Assembly: GCA_027076405.1 (NCBI GenBank)
Contig: JALTJN010000196.1
Location: 62,001-126,000 of the forward strand
Length of the DNA: 64,000 bases
Source: Chromatiales bacterium
GTDB lineage: Bacteria; Pseudomonadota; Gammaproteobacteria; UBA6429
Reading direction: 5' to 3'
Shown: one piece after another, positions 1 through 8,700 of the stretch
Numbering within the stretch: the stretch's first letter is position 1
Layout of the letters: every line of letters starts with the position of its first letter
Notes under the pieces: generated by a model
What the model was told of the DNA's origin: nothing
The model's input: only the letters and a program-made list of their open reading frames with translations
Databases searched by the model: none
Position numbers and translations under genes: made by a program

Positions 1-7
1 ACGTTAA

Positions 8-48
8 ACTTTGCATATAATGACACCTACTAATTATGTTTGCAAAGT
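8..48. promoter_or_regulatory. Inverted repeat upstream of rep
   Basis: ACTTTGCA at 8-15 and its exact complement TGCAAAGT at 41-48 flank 25 bases that include a TATAAT-like box (ATATAAT, 15-21). Inverted repeats upstream of iteron-plasmid rep genes are often operators bound by Rep dimers. The half site resembles part of the iteron (ACTTT). That it is the Rep operator is inferred. Confidence 0.4.
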
Positions 49-151
49 ATAAGCATGATCTGTACAGTTATTAACCCAAGACAACTTAAATCAGCGCTAA
101 TTTTCATTATTTGATAAAAAAACAATTGAAATAGGGAGTGGAGTAAGGGTC

Positions 152-1183
152 ATGGGTGATAAAAAAAAGACAAAGATTGAGAAAAAAGCAGAAGAATTAG
201 CAAAAAAAGCCATGAAGGCTTTAGAAGAAAAATCCACACAAAACACGGCAGTTGCAAAAGTGCCTGTTAAGAAAAAGATTAAGACACGGGGCAGGGCGGC
301 CGTATCGGTAATTGAGGAAGCGCAGCTATCGTTGTTTAATATGGAGCGACAAGGACGCTTTCACGTTGCACCACTTAAGCCAGAATCCGAATTTCCCTCC
401 TTGTTAACGCGTTTACCGATTTTTTTACCATCAAATCGTTCTACGCAAAAGCAGTTTATTAATAGCGATTTATCAATCTCTTTTGAGACAAGTTGGGGGA
501 AAGGGAAAAAATTCGGCTCGCCATTAACAGTCTACGATGAAGATACTCTTATTGCGTTAATGCGGCTACGTCAAAAACGATTAATTGGCGAGCCACAGAA
601 CCTGCCAATATCTGTATCTGGTATTTTTCTTCAAAAAGGAAAAAGGACTCTGCATGCTGATGTGTTAAATTGCATGATTTCTCAAATCCAGGAAGAGTGC
701 GGGAAGATCCAAGGCGGCAAGGCAAATAGAGAGCGTTTGGAGTCCGTCAAACGTCTTAGCACTGTAACAGTCCAACTTGACGCCAAATCTACCGAAAAAT
801 ATTTAAACAAAGGAACAACGATCAAGCTGCTCGATGTTCTCTGGGAAGAGTGGGAGACAAACGGCGTTCTCTATGTGCAATTTCACCCGGTTGTAACCTA
901 TTGGCTGGAGGATTCATATACATACATAAACTGGAAGATTCGATTACAGCTATCATCGACGGGCAAGGCAATTCATCGATTCTTATCTGGCCAACCAAGA
1001 ACATACGAGATCATGACGAAGAAGCTACAAGAAACGATCGGCTTCCATCGACCACAACACAAATTTATGGAAGAGCTCCGAAAAACATCAAAGAAACTCG
1101 TCGAACTTGGTTGGCTGTCGTCATACGAGATAACGGGGACCGGCAAGAAGACGCCTTTTAAGCTAAAAATAAGTAGAGACTGA
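152..1183 (+). CDS. Plasmid replication initiator (RepA/TrfA-like)
   Basis: The 343-residue protein has a lysine-rich N-terminus (about residues 1-45). A central part around residues 125-150 reads FGSPLTVYDEDTLIALMRLR, resembling TrfA-type initiators, and the C-terminal half looks like winged helices (LSSTGKAIHRFLSGQ near 275). It is followed on the same strand by an iteron array, which is its expected binding site, so it should melt the origin and load the host replisome. The start has a purine-rich ribosome site (GGGAGTGGAGTAAGGG). Assignment as initiator is strong from context. The exact Rep family is less sure. Confidence 0.82.
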   Translation: MGDKKKTKIEKKAEELAKKAMKALEEKSTQNTAVAKVPVKKKIKTRGRAAVSVIEEAQLSLFNMERQGRFHVAPLKPESEFPSLLTRLPIFLPSNRSTQKQFINSDLSISFETSWGKGKKFGSPLTVYDEDTLIALMRLRQKRLIGEPQNLPISVSGIFLQKGKRTLHADVLNCMISQIQEECGKIQGGKANRERLESVKRLSTVTVQLDAKSTEKYLNKGTTIKLLDVLWEEWETNGVLYVQFHPVVTYWLEDSYTYINWKIRLQLSSTGKAIHRFLSGQPRTYEIMTKKLQETIGFHRPQHKFMEELRKTSKKLVELGWLSSYEITGTGKKTPFKLKISRD

Positions 1184-1314
1184 TTTATAAACCAGGCGCT
1201 TAGTGCACCAACAAAATAATTTCTAAGTGGTCTAAGCAAACGACCATCTGAGTAGTGCGCCAAAACGCCGGTACCGGAACTTTGATAACGCCAGTCTCGA
1301 TTTCATCCTTTTCG

Positions 1315-1890
1315 TTGAACTTTACGGACACAACTAACTAACTAAATAACAAACAAACAGTACCATTAGACGGATATAGTGTGTCTATTATTATAAAAAT
1401 CAACAGGTTAGAAATAATAATATCCTCCACTGGGAACCGTTGAACTTTACGGACAGAACATATATTTAATTAATATTATCAGTCACTTACCTGAGTTATT
1501 AATTACCAAAAAAGTATTGAACTTTACGGACACAATAAGCATTTGATTAATAAAACCAGAGTCTTAGAAATATTAAATTAGGTTAAATCATTTTATCTTT
1601 ATCAGAACCAATAATTAAACCATATCACTGCTTTGAGCTTTACGGATAAAACATAAATTTAAGTAATAAAATCAAATAGTTGTTTTAATTAATATTAAAG
1701 CGTTGAACTTTACGGACAGAATATATATTTGGCAAGAAAAACAATTACTTATGTTGAAGGTTAGGTATTAGGGTTATTCACAATTTGATGAACATTATGG
1801 ACAGACTTCGGAGCTTAATGGACAAAGCGTTGAACATTCCGGTGATAAGCATTGTATTTTGACAGTATTCAGTATTGAACTTTACGGACA
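1315..1890 (+). repeat. Iteron array / replication origin
   Basis: The 16-base unit TTGAACTTTACGGACA occurs in the same direction at 1315, 1440, 1517, 1703 and 1875, with a close variant at 1633. More degenerate units sit at 1788, 1809 and 1830. The last three are spaced exactly 21 bases (about two helical turns), whereas the others are 70-125 bases apart in very AT-rich DNA. Position directly after rep makes this the likely vegetative origin. No DnaA box was identified with certainty. Confidence 0.8.
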
Positions 1891-2000
1891 GAAGACGGTG
1901 AGGAAACAACAAAAAAACACTATATTTATAGTAAAAAACAACAATGGCAAACCAGCGTAGTACCTTAGTAGTTCTTTTTTATCTCTAAATTAAGTACCTG

Positions 2001-2025
2001 GCCGCAGTATGCGGCTTAATTTTTT
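2001..2025 (+). terminator. Rho-independent terminator right of the origin
   Basis: Stem GCCGC-AGTAT-GCGGC is followed by TTAATTTTTT on the plus strand. It would stop transcription leaving the iteron region before the convergent gene at 2056. Confidence 0.6.
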
Positions 2026-2055
2026 AAAAATATAAACAAAAATTCAAAACCCTAC

Positions 2056-2427
2056 TTATTTTTTATCGCTGCGTTTAATTTGCTTATCACTATGAACTGC
2101 AAGATTAGTAAGATCAACAAGAATAGGGCTTATATTCTCACAGACAAGCGCATTATTCTGTTCAGCATTAACTAACAATAACCGGTTAAATAGATTACGG
2201 ATACGCATTGCATCACTTACAGGCAAAGAAATCACATTATTGCATGGTTGTAAAAGTCCAAGTGATGAACGACAAACGGTCCAACTATCATCGAACGTTT
2301 CTTGAATAATCTGCTCAAGTAAGTTAAAGGGCAGTGCATTCAGCCATATAGCAATTTGCTTATAAACTTGATGTAATTTTTTAGCATTATCGCCTTCATA
2401 CTGTAGCGTTGGCATATATTGAATCAT
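2056..2427 (-). CDS. Hypothetical protein, 123 aa
   Basis: No family recognised. The protein is mostly helical in appearance, has no signal peptide and ends in a basic tail (KQIKRSDKK). It lies alone on the minus strand between the origin and the c-di-GMP genes, convergent with rep. An alternative start is Met5 (2415). None of the GTGCGGGA promoters precedes it. Confidence 0.5.
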   Translation of the reverse strand: MIQYMPTLQYEGDNAKKLHQVYKQIAIWLNALPFNLLEQIIQETFDDSWTVCRSSLGLLQPCNNVISLPVSDAMRIRNLFNRLLLVNAEQNNALVCENISPILVDLTNLAVHSDKQIKRSDKK

Positions 2428-2604
2428 AAAATGTCGCTTTTTATATTGTTATTAATTAAAGATTACCGTTTTTTAGGTAGTAATGAACAAAAAAACAAAT
2501 TAAACGTAAAAACAGGGATAAAAGTAACTAAAACAGAGACCTTGACCCGTTATAAGTAATAGAAGATTAAAAAAATCTGATAATACATAACGAAAGGGAA
2601 AAAG

Positions 2605-4344
2605 ATGGTTGATGGTAGAAAAGTATCTGGGACAGTAATACGCGTTGACGCAAGTACGGAAAAATTGCTCAGGGATTGGATGCATCAACTAAATGCGGAG
2701 ACATGCGCATTAGGTTATTTCTCACGGGAACAAAAGAAAGTGATCCCGGTTATCAGTGTATACAAAGACGATTATTCGCCAAAGAGTACGGGGTTAGGTT
2801 CCATTGATGTTGGCGAGAGTCGTTATCACACGCTTAAAAAAGGCAGAGCAATACTTGAGCACGCTTATCTTAATGACAGTATGTGCCGATTAATTATTCC
2901 GTTGTGCATTGAAGATTATCACTATGGATTAGCCATTGCGGTTATTAAGAACAGAGATATTTCCCAGTCAATGATTGCAAAGTCGCAAGAACGATTCCGG
3001 GTTCATGCTTTTAATATTATGCGCCAAGCGATAGATATGAGTATTGAGCATAAAAATATTGGTGCAATGACACCAGTTGATCATCTTACGGGCTTATCTA
3101 CACGAAAAAATATACGCAAAATATTAACTGATATGTGCAGGAAGGGCAGTAAAGGACTATTGTTATTAGTTGATCTTGATAACTTTAAGATAATTAATTA
3201 TACACACGGACATGATGCGGGTGACGGCATATTAGTTGAAATTGGAGATGCGCTAGTGGCTGAACTCCCCCGTAGTAGTGTTATCGCAAGATTTGGTGAC
3301 GATGAGTTCTTAGTATTATTAATGGGTAATTATATAAAAAAAGAAAAACATATATGTGAATGTGTTTCAGAAGTTGTAAAATTTAATACGCCCAAATGGG
3401 TAAAATCAAAAATAACGGCCAGTATTGGCTGCGTAAATATAACGCTTGGCAGTAAGGCTGAGGAATTATTAAATATTGCAGTTGAATGTTCCGTTGAAGC
3501 AAAACGGGCTGGAAGAAATGCCTTTTATATATATAAAGAAGGTCACCAAGAACTGCCTACCATATCGCGGGCACTCAGAATCATAGACGAAGACAATATA
3601 TATTATAAGTACCAACCTATTTTTAGTTCAAACGATCACAGCGAGGTGCTTTATTATGAATCGCTTGCGAGAATCAAAGGTATAGAAAGCAATTTATCGC
3701 TTCCACTGTTTTTAAAGATTCTTGAAGAAACAGACTACATCACTATTTTAGATGTTTACGCGATGCGAGAATCTATAAAAACGATCGGTGAATTTAGAGA
3801 CAAATACCAAATAAATTTACGAATAGGAGTTAATGTTTCAGGCCGTACAATTGGATCACATGATTTTCTATCAGAGGTTGAAGTAGCAATTAAAGAAAAA
3901 GGTATAAACCCGTATTCATTAGTATTTGAAATAACCGAAACAGCAGCCATTAAGTGTAAAAAACAAGCGACGCGTTTTATTACTAAATTAAGGGCTATTG
4001 GTTGCAGCGTGGCGCTGGATGATTTCGGCTCAGGTAATTTATCATACGAACATTTAATATCTAATCCAATAGATGTTGTAAAAATAGACGGCGAACTGGT
4101 TAAAAAAGCGTTGACCAGCGAGTTTCACTACGCCATTGCTGAAAATATTGCTAATACAGTCAAGCATAAAAAAGCTATATGTATCGCCGAGGGTGTAGAG
4201 ACAAAACCAGTATTGGATGCATTATCAAAAATAGAACTGGACGGCTACCAAGGGTACTATTTTGCAAGACCTTTAAACTTAAGAGAATGTATAGATACAA
4301 AGATGGCAGTAAAAGGAACTGTTGTTGAGGCGGTGATTGAATGA
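2605..4344 (+). CDS. GGDEF-EAL protein, probable c-di-GMP phosphodiesterase
   Basis: 579 residues. An N-terminal sensory-like region (about 1-150) is followed by a GGDEF domain whose signature reads GDDEF (residues 231-235) and lacks the RxxD inhibitory site, so cyclase activity is doubtful. The EAL domain begins near 330: ESL at 352-354 keeps the catalytic Glu. Further motifs are FEITETA, LDDFGSG, KIDGELV and AEGVET, so it probably hydrolyses c-di-GMP. Start ATG follows GAAAGGGAAAAAG. It overlaps the next gene by ATGA, implying coupled translation with a partner of the opposite activity. Confidence 0.88.
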   Translation: MVDGRKVSGTVIRVDASTEKLLRDWMHQLNAETCALGYFSREQKKVIPVISVYKDDYSPKSTGLGSIDVGESRYHTLKKGRAILEHAYLNDSMCRLIIPLCIEDYHYGLAIAVIKNRDISQSMIAKSQERFRVHAFNIMRQAIDMSIEHKNIGAMTPVDHLTGLSTRKNIRKILTDMCRKGSKGLLLLVDLDNFKIINYTHGHDAGDGILVEIGDALVAELPRSSVIARFGDDEFLVLLMGNYIKKEKHICECVSEVVKFNTPKWVKSKITASIGCVNITLGSKAEELLNIAVECSVEAKRAGRNAFYIYKEGHQELPTISRALRIIDEDNIYYKYQPIFSSNDHSEVLYYESLARIKGIESNLSLPLFLKILEETDYITILDVYAMRESIKTIGEFRDKYQINLRIGVNVSGRTIGSHDFLSEVEVAIKEKGINPYSLVFEITETAAIKCKKQATRFITKLRAIGCSVALDDFGSGNLSYEHLISNPIDVVKIDGELVKKALTSEFHYAIAENIANTVKHKKAICIAEGVETKPVLDALSKIELDGYQGYYFARPLNLRECIDTKMAVKGTVVEAVIE

Positions 4345-5777
4345 GTATCGAAGTAAATAGTTTATTAGAGCACGTATGGGATTTGAACACGGTCTCAAAA
4401 TACGTTAACAATCTTTTGTCTGGCGAAACAAATGCATCCCGTGTCTCACTTTGGTTGGTTGACGGTCAGGACGCGTTTGTTTGTGTAAATGATGTACACC
4501 ATGAGAACGTAATTTTTGAGCACACATACCGTCGTGGTGATGTGCGAAATTATTATATAGAAGGCGATGAGGTCACTGATGAAGTTCGCAGTTTTAGTCG
4601 ATATAACGGGGTTGTGTTGTCGTTAAAAAGTTCTCGAATGATATCAGAGCAGGCCTACGAGATATTTGAGGTGCCGTTAGTTTGGCATAAAAAATTTATT
4701 GGTTTTATACGTCTTGAGATTAACAGCGAGATAAAGGGCTGGCTTAGATTAAATGAAGATGTGATCGTTGAGTGCAAAGAAATGGCAATAAATTCGTTGG
4801 CTCCCATACTTCGCTTTAATGAGATATCAAAGAACATGGCTCAACGTGGCGCTCGTCAGCGGATGATTATCAGGAAAAATGATGCGGCACTTAAACTGAC
4901 AACAAATGGCATGGTCATTGTTGATGCGACAGGGTATATAACGGAAGTCACCGATGCAGCCAAGCGGATTTTTAATTATAAAAATCAACAAATGATTGGT
5001 TTATCTTTGTATGATTTATGCCCTGATGTGGCGGAAATTGCTCAGCCTGAGGCAGATCAGCGAAGTGAAAGCCGTTACATGGAAGTAACCTGTTTCAAGC
5101 GACACGGTGAAGAATTTAAAGCGGCATGTGCGTGTGTCAGAATTGAAGAGTCAAAGTACGTGACTTGGGCATTTAGAGATATATCAGACATTGTTGAGGC
5201 AGAAGAAAAAGTAAAAAGAATACAATTAGAAATGCAAAATGACGCATTAACAGGCGTTTTGTCTCGCGGTTGTGTTGATAAAAGGCTTGAACAAATTGTC
5301 GACTTTGCTGAGGATTGTCAAACATCGACAGTGATTGCGCTAATTGATATAGATGATTTCAAAAAGTTCAATGATACGTATGGTCATGCGGTTGGTGATA
5401 TTGTGCTTAGAAACACGGCGGAAGTAATGAGTAATTCGGCTCGTGAAACTGATTTAGTCGGGCGGTACGGTGGGGAAGAGTTTTTGATAGTCTTGCCAGA
5501 CACAACAATGACCGAGGCATCTTTTGTATTAGAGAGAATGCGAAAAGATGTTGAGTCCTCAAAAATGCGCGCTGAGGGCACTGAGGTAATGTGTACTGTG
5601 AGCATTGGGTATGACATTTGCCATAACATGCAAGGGCTTCAACAGGCACTTAAAAATGCAGACACAGCGATGTATAAAAGCAAGACAGCAGGGAAAAACA
5701 GGGTCACCGGCGCGGATGACCCTCAATTAAGTCTATTTAAAAACAAAACGTCCAATAATCAACAAAAAAACAATTAA
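4341..5777 (+). CDS. PAS-GGDEF diguanylate cyclase
   Basis: 478 residues. The N-terminal region (about 1-165) is GAF-like in length and pattern, a PAS domain spans about 185-290, and the GGDEF domain follows. The active-site motif is GGEEF at 377-381, with an intact inhibitory RETD five residues before it (368-371), so an active, feedback-inhibited cyclase is expected. The start overlaps the upstream stop (ATGA). Its stop overlaps the convergent methylase/helicase stop within TTAA at 5774-5777. Together with the preceding gene it forms a make-and-break c-di-GMP pair carried by the plasmid. Confidence 0.9.
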   Translation: MSIEVNSLLEHVWDLNTVSKYVNNLLSGETNASRVSLWLVDGQDAFVCVNDVHHENVIFEHTYRRGDVRNYYIEGDEVTDEVRSFSRYNGVVLSLKSSRMISEQAYEIFEVPLVWHKKFIGFIRLEINSEIKGWLRLNEDVIVECKEMAINSLAPILRFNEISKNMAQRGARQRMIIRKNDAALKLTTNGMVIVDATGYITEVTDAAKRIFNYKNQQMIGLSLYDLCPDVAEIAQPEADQRSESRYMEVTCFKRHGEEFKAACACVRIEESKYVTWAFRDISDIVEAEEKVKRIQLEMQNDALTGVLSRGCVDKRLEQIVDFAEDCQTSTVIALIDIDDFKKFNDTYGHAVGDIVLRNTAEVMSNSARETDLVGRYGGEEFLIVLPDTTMTEASFVLERMRKDVESSKMRAEGTEVMCTVSIGYDICHNMQGLQQALKNADTAMYKSKTAGKNRVTGADDPQLSLFKNKTSNNQQKNN

Positions 5778-8700
5778 GCAGCTTCCTCTTCATCAAAAAA
5801 GGAAAGTTGTTTTGGTGTGACATTGCTTTCTGATTGGTTTATACCGAGTACATCATTAACGCTGCGAGGCGTGTAATCTTTGTCCTTGCATAATTCAAGT
5901 TCGAGCAGAACATTGGCAAGTTGCTTTTCTTTCAAAGCCAACTCTTTTTCTTGTTTAAATGTAGTGGTGCTTTCGGCAATCGCATTTTTTAAGTTTTCTC
6001 TATCTTCACCAAGGTAGTTCTGTTCAGTAACGATAAACGCTTCGATATTGTCAATGGTATTATTTATTTTACGAATAAGACCGTTGCCCTTATCGGAATA
6101 AGATAAATTGCTTACATGATATCTGTGCTCTGTGCATGAAAGATAAACACTGGCACCAGTAAACGTGGTTTTAAATTCAATATTAAATCCGCGATAGTGG
6201 CCAACAAGCTCTTGTGCTGAATAGTTGATATTGGTGTAAGTGTTCATTATTTGTGTTAATTTAAACGCAGCCGAACCGTGCTCATTGTAATGTTTATTTG
6301 AGATGGTAATACTAAAATCGTCTTGTGTGTTTTCATCACGAATAATAATATCGTTTTCCATGGTAGCGATACGAGCAAGGCGTTTTTCTTCAAACCCGTC
6401 TAAAGCACGGATTGTATCTCTGACGCGAAGCAGCTTACGTTTGTAATGTTTTTGAAGAGTCTTTAATTGGTTTACTTCGCTGTCTAGACGGACTTGTTCT
6501 AGTATTAACAGATTGCCTGTGGCGGCGGCTTTTAATTCAGCGAAACTGGCTGTGGTGCCGCAGACATCCTCAACAACGCGAAGACCTGGCGTGGCTTTTC
6601 TGATCTGTGTAATAAAGCGTTGTTTAACTTCAACGGTCTGCCACATACGCGCATCGTACGTTCGCTCGGTTGCATAACGTAAGATACGAATTGAAAAATT
6701 AGGGATGGTTTCAAAAAGGTAATTACCTGGCCTAACTATTCTTCCGTCGCGCTGAACGGCGTCTCTTGGACGCCAGATCCCATCCAAATTATGAGAGGCA
6801 ACTAATAGACGTTGTACATTGGTGCCGGCTCCCATTTTGCGCGTGCTACCAATGAGAATACGAACTCTACCATGACGCATATCTTCAAATAAGCTGATAC
6901 GTTGTTTATCATTTTTAGCATCATGAATAAACGCAATTTGCTCCACCGGTACGCCACGCTCTACGAGTTGCGCTTTGATATCATCATAAGCGGAGTATTC
7001 GTTATTCAGAGATAAAATTTCACCGTTTGGTATTTTCGCAAGTTCTTGTTCGGCGGCTTCGTCCCCATCGTTAGCACGGCTTACCAGCGACAAGATTTCA
7101 TTGCGCAGTTGTTGTTGCGCAGATTTTGGTGTGGACAAATCAGAAAAAATTAATTGTGTGCCTTTATGTTCAGACCATTGCTCCCAAATAGAGTAAACAT
7201 TATCAACACAAGTATTAATTTTCTCACTCGATGATTCAGGTAGCCGAGGATCGATAGTCCGCATGTGTAAACCACATTTACGCGCATCATTAGTGATTTT
7301 AAGCATATTATCAATTGAAGGATCAGATGGTTTGTTCTCTGCCCGTTTAACAATATTCTGCATGTATTCAAGCTGTTCGGTAGTTGGTTTTACAATAATT
7401 GACTCAGGTTTACCTGTTGCAATTGGCGGGATAGGCCATGCAAGGCCGGCATCCTTGACTTGCTGTTTAAAATCATCTTGCGTAACACAGTCGGAGTATT
7501 GCGAGGTCATTGAAACCAATTCAGAGACATTGACAAATCGCGCTAAACGCGTTTTAAGTTCATAATTAACACCCGTAGCATCAAGCTCCCACGCAGCCAC
7601 AGGCTCAGCAAACACACGCGCCCATTGATCAAAATGGACTAGATTGCGCTCTTTTAATACATCGTATTGCATATAGCGTTGTAAAGTGTAAAGTTCAGCG
7701 ATGGTATTTGAAATAGGGGTACCTGTTGCAAACAAAACACGTCCATCGTTGGTTTGCGTAAAACGCGTCTTCATAAACATATCAAACGCTTTCTGGCTAC
7801 CTTCGGGATTACCAAGGCCACCGACATTGCTCATGCCAGTGTTGTAATACAAGTTTTTGTATTCATCGGACTCGTCAACAACAAGCATATCAATACCAAT
7901 CTGAGAAAAATCAAGCGAACTAACTTTTTCCTTGGCAAGAGTAAGTTTATCAATTTTATGTTTAATACCTTCTATTTTCTTTTCTAGCCGCTTGGTGCTT
8001 AACTTGCGACCTTCGCGTTCAGAAAGTTCATGAATAGCTTCTTTTATATCGGATACCTGATCTTTTAAAAAACGAATTTGAAAATCAATCGGCATCGGAA
8101 TACGCTCAAAAGAGCTATGGGGGACAATAATGGCGTCCCAGTCACCGGTTGCCATCCGTGAGAAAAGTATTTGTCGGTTTTTCTTTTCAAAATCACGTTT
8201 TGTAGGGACCAGGATTTTTGCTTGAGGGTAAAGCGTCATAAAATCTCTCGACCAATCAAGAACAATATGATTTGGTACAACAATGACGGGTTTGTTAACC
8301 AGTTTCATGCGGCGCATTTCCATGATCGATGTAACGCATGTAAAGGTTTTACCTGTACCGACTTCATGATCAAACAAAACATTCTGATTTTGTATTGCAC
8401 GCCATACGCCGTTAATTTGATTAGGGCGTAAAGTAATATGTGGGTTTTTTCCGGGTAAAACTAAATGGCTACCGTCCCAATGACGAACATTAAAGACATT
8501 GTACGTTTTGTTGTAATAATCAGTAAGACGTATGCGGCGTTCATCATCAGACCACAACCAATCTTCAAATTCATCACGTATTTCTTGAGCCTTGTTGTTA
8601 GCAGACAAGGTTTCCTCAGTATTGGTAATATAACGATTTTGACCGTCAACGATCACCTTATCTTTAACAGTGATAGGGCGATTATTTAACAGACATTTTA

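Noticed and set aside
1315..1890. Repeated unit that might be a CRISPR array
   Set aside because: Spacing is irregular (21-125 bases), units are 16 bases and sit next to rep. These are iterons.
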